Below are positions 1 through 10,096 of a stretch of DNA of 64,000 nucleotides, piece after piece (position 1 is the stretch's first letter; each line of letters begins with the position of its first letter). Source of the DNA: Bremerella volcania (lineage in GTDB: Bacteria; Planctomycetota; Planctomycetia; Pirellulales; Pirellulaceae); the NCBI RefSeq assembly GCF_007748115.1, contig NZ_CP036289.1, positions 5,332,001 to 5,396,000 on the forward strand, read 5' to 3'. The position numbers were made by a program, and so were the translations under genes. The notes under the pieces were generated by a model, which saw only the letters and a list, made by a program, of their open reading frames with translations, ran no database searches and was not told the DNA's origin.

Positions 1-114
1 TTTCGGTCGGACATGGCAGATATACCTATCGTCGAAGGGGGAAATTCGTCGCCAAGAGCAACCAAGAGGACTGCCACCGGCGTGACTCCATCTTAGTCGC
101 TTTCCCCCCGAACG

Positions 115-636
115 TTAAGAATTCTCGCTGCTCGTCTGCTCCAGGGAAGTGGCTGGGGCCTCAGAATCAGCAGAATCGGCACTTTTAGGCACACGATCGG
201 CCACTCGTAGCGTTCCGGCCATCAGAACCAGGATGACCGCGAGGGTGGCGTTGAGCTTCAACCAGAAGGCCTCTTTCTCGCGAAACTTCTCCGCGTTCTT
301 ACTTCGTCCCGTCAACAAACTGGCAATGTAGAGGATGACCAACGCCAGAAGGAACTTCATGCCGGCCACGGGGTGATAATACTTTTGAGGAAACGTGTAG
401 GTGGTTGCCTGGAGCACTAAAGATGCAATTCCACTCAGGAGCACGATACCCGCGCAGATCATCACTACCTTGGCCCAACGTGCCCGGACCGCGGCCTTCA
501 ATTCTGCCTTTTCGGCGAACTCGGTTGCCTGCATCGCAGGGTGCAGGGCGAAAACCATGTAAAGCGTTCCGCCAACCAGAATGATGGCAGGGATGATATG
601 GGCCCAGCGAATGACTAATTCCAGCAGCAAGTCCAT
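115..636 (-). CDS. CopD-like four-helix integral membrane protein
   Basis: A 173-residue membrane protein with about four hydrophobic segments, the first beginning a few residues after the start (LVIRWAHIIPAIILVGG) and the others near residues 55-75, 90-108 and 125-140. The pattern of a WAH motif followed by a GG-rich helix resembles CopD-like or DUF2269-like four-helix proteins, some of which are linked to copper or haem handling; the family assignment is by eye. The tail after the last helix is Ser/Glu-rich. An upstream in-frame start at 696 would overlap the gene before it. I chose the ATG at 636 because AAAGGACGA lies just upstream and hydrophobic sequence follows at once. It lies 50 bases downstream of the nucleotidyltransferase gene and is probably co-transcribed with it. 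The metal or substrate is not evident. Confidence 0.75.
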   Translation of the reverse strand: MDLLLELVIRWAHIIPAIILVGGTLYMVFALHPAMQATEFAEKAELKAAVRARWAKVVMICAGIVLLSGIASLVLQATTYTFPQKYYHPVAGMKFLLALVILYIASLLTGRSKNAEKFREKEAFWLKLNATLAVILVLMAGTLRVADRVPKSADSADSEAPATSLEQTSSENS

Positions 637-686
637 TGAGTCGTCCTTTGGTTGTCTGTTCGGCGTGTCGTTGGTGCGTTTCGGTC

Positions 687-1967
687 TTATTCCCAATTGG
701 CCTTGGCGAAAGCCAATGCTTCGTCCGTGGTGTGCAGGCGCTTCTCGAGTTGCTCATCGCGAACCGCTTCAAGCACACGTTGAAACCGCGGACCGGGTTT
801 GAATCCGGCTTGAATCAAGTCGCTACCGGAAAGAAGCGGATCAGGATTCAACTCTTCCTCCGGCAGGCTCAGGCATGATTCGGCATACTCCACTCCGACC
901 GTTGAATTGTCGCTGGCTCGCTGCACAGCGTACCCCATGGCGATCAATAGTGGCGCAGCGTCTGTAATGAGTAACCGCTGGAGCTTAGGCCAGGCAACCT
1001 GATCCGCGTGACGAATGGTGCGCTCGTGCCGAAGCAGCCATTGGATGGTCTTGGTCTCGTCGTTGGTCAATTTCCAGCGACTACACACATTGTCAGCCGG
1101 CTGAAGGGGCTTGAGCGGGTTACCGTTGAGCAGGCTGTTCTGACAGGCATATCGTAGTAGTAGCGCCATTGCCACCCGAAAGTCACTTGCGGGCAAACGT
1201 TCAAGGGAACGGTACGTCTCGCTCCACCGCAGTGCATGGCCAACCGTGGATTCGACTTCGGGCAGAATCTCATTGAGCAAAGTAAGGTCACGTAGCATCC
1301 GCACGGCAATCATACGATGACCGTCCGTCAGCATCCGCCGCATTTCAGCAGCGATGCGTTCCGCACTGACGACATGAATATGGCTGGCATACTCGCGAAT
1401 GGCGCGCTGGGTCTGTAGCTCCAGATCAAAGGCGAACGTCGAACTAAATCGAACTGCCCGAAGCATTCGCAGTTTGTCTTCCTCGAATCGCTGGAAAGGG
1501 TTGCCGATACTGCGGACAAGGTGATTCTTCAGATCTCGCTGACCGCCGACATAATCGAGGACTTTCTCTTGGATTGGATCGTAAAACATCCCATTGATGG
1601 TGAAGTCGCGCCGCTGGGCATCTTCTTCGGCGCTACTGAAACGGACGTCATCAGGCCGACGACCATCGGAGTATCCCAGATCGGTCCGAAACGTCGCAAC
1701 TTCCACCTGGCCGCGACGCTTGCCCCCCTGAACCGTGATCACGCCAAAAGACGCACCGATTGGTAGGGTTCGATCGTGACCGAAGATATCGCGAACCTCG
1801 TCAGGGGTCGCATTGGTGGCGACGTCAAAGTCCTTCGACGGCTTTCCCAGTAGCAAGTCCCGTACACACCCCCCTGCCCACAGAGCCTGAAAACCGGCTG
1901 CCTGAAGCGTTTGGATGACTTCGATCGAAAATGTTCGGGTTGCTTCGAGATTCATGCTCATCGGCAT
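687..1967 (-). CDS. cca: CCA tRNA nucleotidyltransferase / poly(A) polymerase family (class II)
   Basis: A 426-residue class II nucleotidyltransferase that adds nucleotides to RNA 3' ends, most likely CCA or its terminal A on tRNA. The N-terminal catalytic head has GGCVRD at residues 32-37, the metal-binding DFDVAT at 46-51, and RRDFTIN at 119-125. These are followed by a DYVGG-DL block and an ED-LRMLRAVRF motif that marks the neck domain. The C-terminal half is helical, as in bacterial CCA enzymes. Length fits the family. Sequence alone does not separate full CCA-adding, A-adding and poly(A)-polymerase activities, so the symbol is a best guess. The start has alternatives at the third and fifth codons (MPMSMN). 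Confidence 0.9.
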   Translation of the reverse strand: MPMSMNLEATRTFSIEVIQTLQAAGFQALWAGGCVRDLLLGKPSKDFDVATNATPDEVRDIFGHDRTLPIGASFGVITVQGGKRRGQVEVATFRTDLGYSDGRRPDDVRFSSAEEDAQRRDFTINGMFYDPIQEKVLDYVGGQRDLKNHLVRSIGNPFQRFEEDKLRMLRAVRFSSTFAFDLELQTQRAIREYASHIHVVSAERIAAEMRRMLTDGHRMIAVRMLRDLTLLNEILPEVESTVGHALRWSETYRSLERLPASDFRVAMALLLRYACQNSLLNGNPLKPLQPADNVCSRWKLTNDETKTIQWLLRHERTIRHADQVAWPKLQRLLITDAAPLLIAMGYAVQRASDNSTVGVEYAESCLSLPEEELNPDPLLSGSDLIQAGFKPGPRFQRVLEAVRDEQLEKRLHTTDEALAFAKANWE

Positions 1968-2092
1968 ACCGGTCGAATAAGTCGTGCGTCCTGGAAACCA
2001 ACCAACTTATCAGATTACGTCCTACTGGACGATGGACGGGCCAATCCTTTAGATTCGTCGATAGGCCGACTCTCAACTGCCAGGAACGTGTA

Positions 2093-2437
2093 ATGTCTGA
2101 AGAAACCAGCCTGCCGATCGAAACAACCTGCCTCGACGTTCAGGCACTGAAAAACCAAAACGCCGATTTCGTCTTGCTGGATTGCCGGGAACAGAATGAG
2201 TTTGATCTGGTCCGGATTGACGGTTCCACGCTTATTCCCATGAGCGAGATTCAAGATCGCCTCGGTGAACTCGAATCTCACCGTCAGCGGCACATTGTCG
2301 TGCATTGTCACCACGGCGGCCGCAGCATGCGAGTCACCCAGTGGCTCCGACAGCAGGGTTTTCCCAAAGTGCAGAATATGGCCGGCGGCATTCATGCTTG
2401 GGCCCAGGATATCGACCCAAGCATGCCGACGTACTAA
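2093..2437 (+). CDS. Rhodanese-like domain protein
   Basis: A single-domain rhodanese of 114 residues, probably cytoplasmic. The active-site loop is CHHGGR at residues 72-77, with Cys72 as the presumed persulfide-carrying residue. The LLDCRE block near 28-33 and the AGGIHAW block near the C terminus are typical of the family. Such proteins move sulfane sulfur to acceptors such as cyanide, thioredoxin or tRNA-thiolation partners; the partner here is unknown. I chose the ATG at 2093 because AGGAACGTGTA precedes it and the domain begins soon after. The open frame extends further upstream, but that part overlaps the opposite-strand nucleotidyltransferase start. The gene converges tail to tail with the ThuA gene, with only eight bases between them. 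Confidence 0.88.
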   Translation: MSEETSLPIETTCLDVQALKNQNADFVLLDCREQNEFDLVRIDGSTLIPMSEIQDRLGELESHRQRHIVVHCHHGGRSMRVTQWLRQQGFPKVQNMAGGIHAWAQDIDPSMPTY

Positions 2438-2445
2438 TCGAGCGG

Positions 2446-3342
2446 TTAGTTCTTTCCCGCTTCGTAAGGACGCTTGGACTCCGCGTTCGGTTCGGGAAAA
2501 TCATTCGGAATCGCTTGCGTTACCTTACCCGTGGCGGCCCACTCGGTTCCGCGAAGCAGGGTTGTAATGAAACCGACGCACTCCATCGAATAATCGCCGT
2601 GCCCCATGGGAGTGTGGAAGATCCGGCCTTTGCCATAATCAATGGTCATGATCATCGGTTCATGACGCCCACTTCCACCGGTCGCCGGATCAGCATAGGC
2701 GGTGGCTAGCACCGTCATGTTCTCCGCGGGACCCCGAAGCTGATCGTAAAGTTCGTCTTGGGCATGCATCCATGACTTGGGCATTCCCGCCGTGATTGGG
2801 TGGTCTGAATCACGCACCACAACTTGAAACGGATGCTGCTTACCGTGGTGTCCCCCATTTCCCTGGGAAGTATCTCGGACGAGATCTTCGTCCTTATTGA
2901 AGTAAACATAGGGACCGCTCTTTGCATTGCGTCCACCCCAGCCGCCTAGTCCGATGATGCGGTTGTACTCGTCCCAGTCGCCAAACGCATTGTTGGCGGC
3001 ATGAACGACGACAAAGCCACCACCATTTTTCACATATTCGACGAAGGCCTCGTCGGTCGCGGCTGGCCAGCGTTGACCGTTGTAGTTGCTGATGACGACA
3101 TCGTAGTCTTTGAAATTGGGGGCGAATCCTTCAGTGGATTTCTTCCCGGTGGTTGCCACGTCAACGGTAAACTTGCCGGAACTTTCGAGATACGACTTCA
3201 TCATCTGAGTCGTTTTGGGCCAGACTCCGTGGTTATTTTGACCATCGACGATTAAGGCCTTCAACTTGGCATCGTCCGCGAAGGCGGAAGCAGAAAGTGC
3301 CAGCAGAAGCAAACAAGACCAGGCCAGCGACAGGGTACGCAT
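2446..3342 (-). CDS. Exported ThuA-domain protein (trehalose-utilization-like)
   Basis: A 298-residue protein with a clear signal peptide (hydrophobic residues 4-20, ending in SASAFA before the mature chain). The rest is a ThuA-type, class I glutamine-amidotransferase-like fold: LKALIVDGQNNHGVWPKT, then DYDVVISNYNGQRWP, then GGGFVVVHAANNAFGDW, and a late MIMTIDYGKGRIFHTPMGHG block. ThuA domains are abundant in planctomycetes, where many are linked to sugar or polysaccharide breakdown. The true reaction is not known for most of them. GGAG lies nine bases before the chosen ATG. Location is periplasmic or outer surface by inference from the signal peptide. Confidence 0.88.
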   Translation of the reverse strand: MRTLSLAWSCLLLLALSASAFADDAKLKALIVDGQNNHGVWPKTTQMMKSYLESSGKFTVDVATTGKKSTEGFAPNFKDYDVVISNYNGQRWPAATDEAFVEYVKNGGGFVVVHAANNAFGDWDEYNRIIGLGGWGGRNAKSGPYVYFNKDEDLVRDTSQGNGGHHGKQHPFQVVVRDSDHPITAGMPKSWMHAQDELYDQLRGPAENMTVLATAYADPATGGSGRHEPMIMTIDYGKGRIFHTPMGHGDYSMECVGFITTLLRGTEWAATGKVTQAIPNDFPEPNAESKRPYEAGKN

Positions 3343-3449
3343 CGAGGATAGCTCCGAGGAAGGTCAAACTTGGGAAAAGGAACGAGTTTCGATTTCCCCC
3401 AGTATAGACCAACCCGACGCCCGATGCGCCAAGCGCCATGCCCAGCTCA

Positions 3450-4502
3450 CTAGAATTGCCAGATCAGCAAACAGGCATAATCCAGGTCGTTTCGTTTGCG
3501 ATTGTTGGGCGTACTGTCGTAGCGGTCCTCTGCGCTGAGTTTCAGCGAGAGGCCGTGATCCAGGGCGATCGTATAGCTCGCGTCCGTCACGTGGCGGTAA
3601 CCCTGGTCGGCTTCAAACGCCGGAAAGAATTCAAACTTGATCTGAAACGACTGTTTTTCGGTAATCTGATGGGAAAAGTCCGAGCCGAGTGTCGCTTCCG
3701 GGATGATCCCCTTCTGAGGGCTGCCGTACTCCTGCGAAAAGCCGGAACCGACCGACAACGTCCAATCGGTTGCATCCGTCTTGTACGGCTTATAGCTGAC
3801 ACCACCGTTGAACACCAACCGCATGTCGAAAGCTTTGAATGCGTCGTATTCGATGTCGGTTTTCTCGAACAGAGACCAACGCTCGTGAATCTTCAGCGGC
3901 CATTCCAGCTTATGTTTCACGTAGGCGTTGTTCTGCGTCAGTCCGTCTTTGTCGCTCGTTCGTAGGTGCCGGATATCTGCGGAAAAGATGGTCGCCACCC
4001 CTTCTCGTTTGATCTTGGCACCGACTCGCAGACTGTTGGATTCCGTATTGCCTGTTTGGCCGTTCAAGCCGAGTTCAGCACTGTTTTTCCACGTCGCTTT
4101 TCCAAACCAGTAGTCGACGTGGTAGTACTGACCATAAGGAACGTATTCGAAATAGCCGTAGGTGTCTTCCTCTTCTTCAGGCTTCTCTTCCTTTTTCGCG
4201 TCTTTCGGTTTTTCGACTTCCTCCGGCTTGGCCTCGGCAGGCTTTTCTACTTCCGGTTTGGGCGTTGGAAGCTCAGGCAGGGGAGGTAACTCTAGTACCG
4301 ACGTCAGCGAGGATTGCAGTTCATCGTCAGGCATCAGGTAGTGGACAAATTCGGTATCCGACTTTTCGCCCGCGGTCTGCTCGAAGTAGCTCAGCCCGAT
4401 CCCATCGAAAGACGCGTTTTCGGAAGCGCGCGAGTGCGACGCTAGCGTCATGAGCGTTGCCAGGGACATAACCAAGATAGAATGTGGAGAGAGCCATCCC
4501 AT
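3450..4502 (-). CDS. DUF481 outer-membrane beta-barrel protein (YdiY-like)
   Basis: A 350-residue protein with a signal peptide (cleavage probably near SHSRASE). A charged Pro/Glu/Lys-rich linker follows at about residues 75-110 (EKPAEAKPEEVEKPKDAKKE). The C-terminal part, about 240 residues, has alternating aromatic and polar strands and ends in WQF, as expected for an outer-membrane barrel. The GLNGQTGNTESNSLRVGAKIKRE block matches DUF481, the family of the YdiY putative salt-induced outer-membrane protein. The charged linker between signal and barrel is unusual for the family and might span the periplasm or contact the cell wall. An AGGAA box lies about ten bases before the start. The function of DUF481 proteins is poorly known. 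Confidence 0.85.
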   Translation of the reverse strand: MGWLSPHSILVMSLATLMTLASHSRASENASFDGIGLSYFEQTAGEKSDTEFVHYLMPDDELQSSLTSVLELPPLPELPTPKPEVEKPAEAKPEEVEKPKDAKKEEKPEEEEDTYGYFEYVPYGQYYHVDYWFGKATWKNSAELGLNGQTGNTESNSLRVGAKIKREGVATIFSADIRHLRTSDKDGLTQNNAYVKHKLEWPLKIHERWSLFEKTDIEYDAFKAFDMRLVFNGGVSYKPYKTDATDWTLSVGSGFSQEYGSPQKGIIPEATLGSDFSHQITEKQSFQIKFEFFPAFEADQGYRHVTDASYTIALDHGLSLKLSAEDRYDSTPNNRKRNDLDYACLLIWQF

Positions 4503-4613
4503 TCGGGGAATTTCCTAGTCGGACTCCAAGGTGGGCAATTACCGAGAGAAGTCGTATAAGGAAATTCTGACCTATTGCCAATACCAATCGTTAGCGCGAT
4601 GAACCAGTCCCAT

Positions 4614-4655
4614 AAAAAAGAGCGTCCCAAGCTGCAAGCAGCTAAGGACGCTCTT
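4614..4655 (-). terminator. Intrinsic terminator of the coiled-coil protein gene
   Basis: Arms AAGAGCGTCC (4618-4627) and GGACGCTCTT (4646-4655) pair perfectly. Inside them AGCTGC and GCAGCT form a second stem, so the hairpin is nearly continuous. Six A residues at 4614-4619 become a U tract on the minus strand, downstream of the gene ending at 4752. Confidence 0.85.
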
Positions 4656-4751
4656 AATGCTGGCGTACAAGGACTTATGACCTCCGTGCCGCCGTATCAA
4701 ACTGCAATTGTCTTGGTTAGGCCTATCGACGCAGCCTGCGTACCAATCGCT

Positions 4752-5759
4752 TTAGCGGACCTTCGCAGCATTGGGTGCGACAAGGTCGGCAACAACAGGG
4801 GGTGCCCCCTGAGTCAAATGTTCCGCAAAGCGGTGCAACTCCGACATGCTCATCGGCAAAAGTCGCTGCTGGCTGACTTGGCTGGTCAGGCTCTGAATCA
4901 CTCTCCATGGATTGACTGGCGAGGACGGAGACGAAGTTGGCGCCGGGGATCCGACTCGAGCTAAGAGCTCCCCCACGTTGGACTGCGCTTCCTCCATGTT
5001 CATTCCGGCGCGATTCAATTGTTTCTGCATCGTCAGAAGTTGCTCCAAAGATTGAACCGCAAACTGGGAATCTCCCATCTGGCAGATCAAGTCGGCTTCA
5101 ATCTGGATCATATCATTGGCAACTTGCCGAGCTTTTTTAGTACGAGATTGCCCATCGACCAATTCCTGCTGCATCGCAAAAACATTTTGCAAAACCAGGT
5201 CAGCCTGCTTGGCTTGCTGTGCTTGCAGCACGATTCGATCCTGCAGATTCACCAGGTCAGCCAGGGTTAGCTTCGCCTTGCGAACGTCTCCCTGGGCCTG
5301 AATCAGTTGCGACTGCAGATTGGCTGACTGATTGAACGCATGCTCGGCTTGGATGGCAGCAGGGTACTGGCTTGCCACGCGATCGTGCAGACTCGCGATG
5401 CGATCCAGCGTGACCTCGGCCTCATGCATGGCAAGTTCCATCGATGTCAGCCGCTGGAATTGAGCCAGGAGTTGATCATTGACGGCGCTGACACGCTGCG
5501 TCAGCATCTTCTGCTCTTCCAGGGAAGCCAACAGGTCATTCGTTCCGCTGACCGTGGATGCCGCTTTGCTGAGCTTTTCGACCGAGCGATCCAGACGCGA
5601 GACGCGTATGTTGAGATCGTGAAGCTGTTCTTCCGATGGACGAACGGCAAAGACATAGACCAGGACCACACCCAGAATGATCCCAAACGCGAAAGAACCC
5701 CAACTGTAAGGTTCGTAAGCGTGTTCTTCCCTATCGTGATTGCGATATCCGTCGCTCAT
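4752..5759 (-). CDS. Membrane-anchored coiled-coil protein, unknown function
   Basis: A 335-residue protein I do not recognise. A short hydrophilic N terminus rich in charged residues is followed by one transmembrane helix (about residues 22-40, FAFGIILGVVLVYVFAV). Then come about 230 residues of heptad-like, Gln/Leu-rich sequence with repeated blocks of the type LASL-DRV, LVNLQDRI, VFAMQQELV and LLTMQKQL. This suggests a long, regular coiled coil in the periplasm or cytoplasm. The C terminus is Pro/Ser-rich and then helical. The repeated unit of about 35 residues looks internally duplicated. I chose the ATG at 5759 because AGGAGG lies ten bases upstream; an ATG at 5786 has no such site. The gene stands alone with its own terminator. 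Confidence 0.8.
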   Translation of the reverse strand: MSDGYRNHDREEHAYEPYSWGSFAFGIILGVVLVYVFAVRPSEEQLHDLNIRVSRLDRSVEKLSKAASTVSGTNDLLASLEEQKMLTQRVSAVNDQLLAQFQRLTSMELAMHEAEVTLDRIASLHDRVASQYPAAIQAEHAFNQSANLQSQLIQAQGDVRKAKLTLADLVNLQDRIVLQAQQAKQADLVLQNVFAMQQELVDGQSRTKKARQVANDMIQIEADLICQMGDSQFAVQSLEQLLTMQKQLNRAGMNMEEAQSNVGELLARVGSPAPTSSPSSPVNPWRVIQSLTSQVSQQRLLPMSMSELHRFAEHLTQGAPPVVADLVAPNAAKVR

Positions 5760-6022
5760 CGTCCACCTGCCTCCTGCGGCCAGCATTCATCCAAGATTTG
5801 CTAATCGTTTCCATACGATAGCACTGGTTATCGTCAGCCTTTATGCAAGCATGCAAGTCTTTTCAGATTGCCTAGATTAAATTCACGTAGAGCGGTTCCG
5901 GTTATAGCGAATGATCTGTTCCTAAGTTTTCGAGTGCGCGTTTTGATCTGGACCCACCCCAATCATCCTGTTACTCTCCCCACCCACGTAAGTCTCGGGC
6001 GGTAAGAAAAGGTATTTGGATT

Positions 6023-6280
6023 ATGAGCAACAACTTCAATTTCTTCGAATGGATGCGTAATGGGGTGAAGTCGGCTGTCTTGCTGGGCGTTTCGGACGCC
6101 GTGGAAGAAATCGGAATGCCGACCGAAGCCGAAGGTTCCGACAACAACATGCTGGGCTTTCTGCAAAACGCCAAGACGCAGAAGATCAGCAATTCGTCCA
6201 GCACGAGCAGCAGCACACGGACTGGCAGTCGAAAGCGTCTGGGACGATCGCTGAAAGACATCGAACCTTCGTCGAAGTAG
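6023..6280 (+). CDS. Small Ser/Thr-rich protein, unknown
   Basis: An 85-residue protein with an ordered N-terminal half (FFEWMRNGVKSAVLLGVSDAVEEIG) and a low-complexity Ser/Thr/Arg-rich tail (SNSSSTSSSTRTGSRKR) that ends in a basic segment. No known domain is visible. It is flanked by a promoter-sized gap of about 260 bases from the divergent coiled-coil gene and by a strong terminator 34 bases after its stop. It therefore looks like a genuine single-gene transcription unit. No signal peptide or membrane helix is seen. The basic tail could bind nucleic acid or a membrane, but that is a guess. Confidence 0.7.
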   Translation: MSNNFNFFEWMRNGVKSAVLLGVSDAVEEIGMPTEAEGSDNNMLGFLQNAKTQKISNSSSTSSSTRTGSRKRLGRSLKDIEPSSK

Positions 6281-6313
6281 TCGACCCAAGCCATTCACAG
6301 CACCCGGAAACAA

Positions 6314-6355
6314 AAAAAGGGCCATCCAATTCAAATGAATCGGATGGCCCTTTTA
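6314..6355. terminator. Bidirectional intrinsic terminator between convergent genes
   Basis: AAAAGGGCCATCC (6315-6327) pairs perfectly with GGATGGCCCTTTT (6342-6354) around a 14-base loop. A tracts and T tracts on both sides let it serve both the small plus-strand gene and the minus-strand glycosyltransferase gene. Confidence 0.9.
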
Positions 6356-6394
6356 CTTTGTTCTGCCGTGACTTGAGCGGCGGTAGTCAATGAC

Positions 6395-7333
6395 CTAAGC
6401 AGCTCTGGCGCGTGATTCTGTTTGCGTGGAAGTCATTTCCGCATCCGACTTCTTCGCCGTATGGTCGACTCGTGGCTGCTTGGGATTGAAGATCTGGGGG
6501 ACGGCTTTCTTCAACCGGCCATGCCACCAGAACTTATTTCGCCACAGCGGCACATGCTTAAACTCAGGCGTTTCCCAGTCTTTAGCGGCGATCCGCTCGG
6601 CCATCAACGCAGGGTGAGTTCCTTTGTACGGAACGCACGATTGCATGTCGTAAATGTATTCGCCCACTTCCTCTAAAGGGCGGTCCTTGATCTTACGGAC
6701 CTGATTGCCCTTTTTGTCAAAGACGTAGAACTGCTGGAATTGAGCAGCTTTTTCGGCCATCGCCTGCGGGGGACGGACATATCCGTAATGAAAGACGCGG
6801 GCATTGATCAGGCTGGATCGCAATCGGTGCCCATTCTTTCCAAATCCACAAGCATCGCCAACGCTACGAATCTGCGGATCGTTGCGCACGATACGAACCT
6901 GCCTACGATAGCCCAGTGGATCCCGAATGTTGTAGTCGCCCCGAAAGTGCAAATACCGAAAGCGAATGCCGTCGATCCATGGCTTGTGCCAGTTCTCTTC
7001 CATGGCCTGTCGGATGACAGGGTAATCGGCTTCGTGGATCACTTCATCGGCTTGGATATAGAAGAACCAATCGCCGTCGCAGCGATCCATCGCCAAGTTG
7101 GTCTGATAGGCCAGCACTTCGCCAGCCTTCCGCATGGCGGGGTCCCATGGCGTGATCTCGATGTCGATCTTGGGATCGCCGATCGCTTCCAAAACTTCGA
7201 GCGAATTGTCGGAGCAATCCCCGACTTGAATGACGAATCGGTCGACCAGGGGTAATACCGACTTGATACTCTCAACAAACGGGTACCCGAACCGTACTCC
7301 GTCTCGCAGAATTGTGAATCCACAAACGCGCAT
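6395..7333 (-). CDS. Family 2 glycosyltransferase
   Basis: A GT-A type glycosyltransferase of 312 residues, predicted cytoplasmic or membrane-associated, that would move a sugar from a nucleotide donor. FTILRDG at the N terminus, the SVLPLVDRFVIQVGDCSDNS block and GDWFFYIQADEVIHE fit the GT2 fold. QADE occupies the place of the usual DxD metal site. A W-rich helical tail (WRNKFWWHGRLKK) may touch the membrane. The acceptor is unknown; related proteins act in surface polysaccharide or glycan assembly. The first ATG (7342) is only three codons earlier, but AAGG is better spaced for the ATG at 7333. It is separated from ligA by about 150 bases with no terminator. Confidence 0.85.
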   Translation of the reverse strand: MRVCGFTILRDGVRFGYPFVESIKSVLPLVDRFVIQVGDCSDNSLEVLEAIGDPKIDIEITPWDPAMRKAGEVLAYQTNLAMDRCDGDWFFYIQADEVIHEADYPVIRQAMEENWHKPWIDGIRFRYLHFRGDYNIRDPLGYRRQVRIVRNDPQIRSVGDACGFGKNGHRLRSSLINARVFHYGYVRPPQAMAEKAAQFQQFYVFDKKGNQVRKIKDRPLEEVGEYIYDMQSCVPYKGTHPALMAERIAAKDWETPEFKHVPLWRNKFWWHGRLKKAVPQIFNPKQPRVDHTAKKSDAEMTSTQTESRARAA

Positions 7334-7462
7334 TTGACGCATCCTTGCGACGCTAGCATCTCAGTTCACGACAATGGATGCCTGTGAACCGACTATTGTT
7401 CCATAAACTAGGTGTGACGATAACAAATCGACCGATTTGAAACCAACCCAGTTCGCGCAACG

Positions 7463-9523
<2,061 letters not shown>

Positions 9524-9550
9524 CTAGTGTGTCTGCGACCACAAAATACA

Positions 9551-9925
9551 CTACTGCTGACACTCTGGTGGAAACTGAGCGTTGTTGGCCGCATTAGGGA
9601 CCAGGCACAAGAACTTTAGCGGTGAGGTTCCCGTGTTGCGAAATTGGTGAACCTCGTCCGGCTCGACCAGAATTGCGTCCCCGGCTTTGATCGGGCGCGG
9701 CGAGTCGTTTTCCAGAATGACACCTTCCCCGGCAATCACGTAAACCTCGTGCTCATAAGGGTGATGGTGGTGGGGGGTGTACCCGCCTGGGGCAACTTCA
9801 AACTGACGCATGGCGAACAGCGGAGCACCATCCTGCTGGCTGATTAACTGCTTTACCTGGCAACCGGAGACACCGTCCATTTCGACTTTCATCGAATCAC
9901 CCTGATCGATGTTCTGAATCTTCAT
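9551..9925 (-). CDS. Cupin-domain protein
   Basis: A 124-residue single-domain cupin. Motif 1 contains the metal ligands HHHHPYEHEVYVIAGEG, and motif 2 is GDAILVEPDEVHQFRN, giving the usual three His and one Glu. The short length fits a simple metal-dependent cupin such as a dioxygenase, isomerase or sensor; the substrate cannot be told from sequence. GAAGGGAG lies ten bases before the ATG. The gene ends 64 bases downstream of the ligA start on the same strand, so it is the probable first gene of that unit. Confidence 0.9.
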   Translation of the reverse strand: MKIQNIDQGDSMKVEMDGVSGCQVKQLISQQDGAPLFAMRQFEVAPGGYTPHHHHPYEHEVYVIAGEGVILENDSPRPIKAGDAILVEPDEVHQFRNTGTSPLKFLCLVPNAANNAQFPPECQQ

Positions 9926-10096
9926 AGCCGCGTTACTCCCTTCGGAATATGGGTACTGGGAACACTGAAAACTTATCCCACCCCCAAGGCCTGAACAAGT
10001 GGACAGTCCTCCCCCCTGGTATTCTCACAAGAACATTCTCGTTACGATGAAAAATTCATTTGCCATGATGGATCCCGTCCAGAAGAAAGGCGAACC

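Noticed and set aside
1-96. Open frame from the left edge to a TAG at 94-96
   Set aside because: Thirty-one codons with rare codons and no motif; too short to call a gene fragment with confidence.
4935-5804. Long plus-strand open frames opposite the coiled-coil gene
   Set aside because: They are antisense to a gene with strong start and terminator signals.
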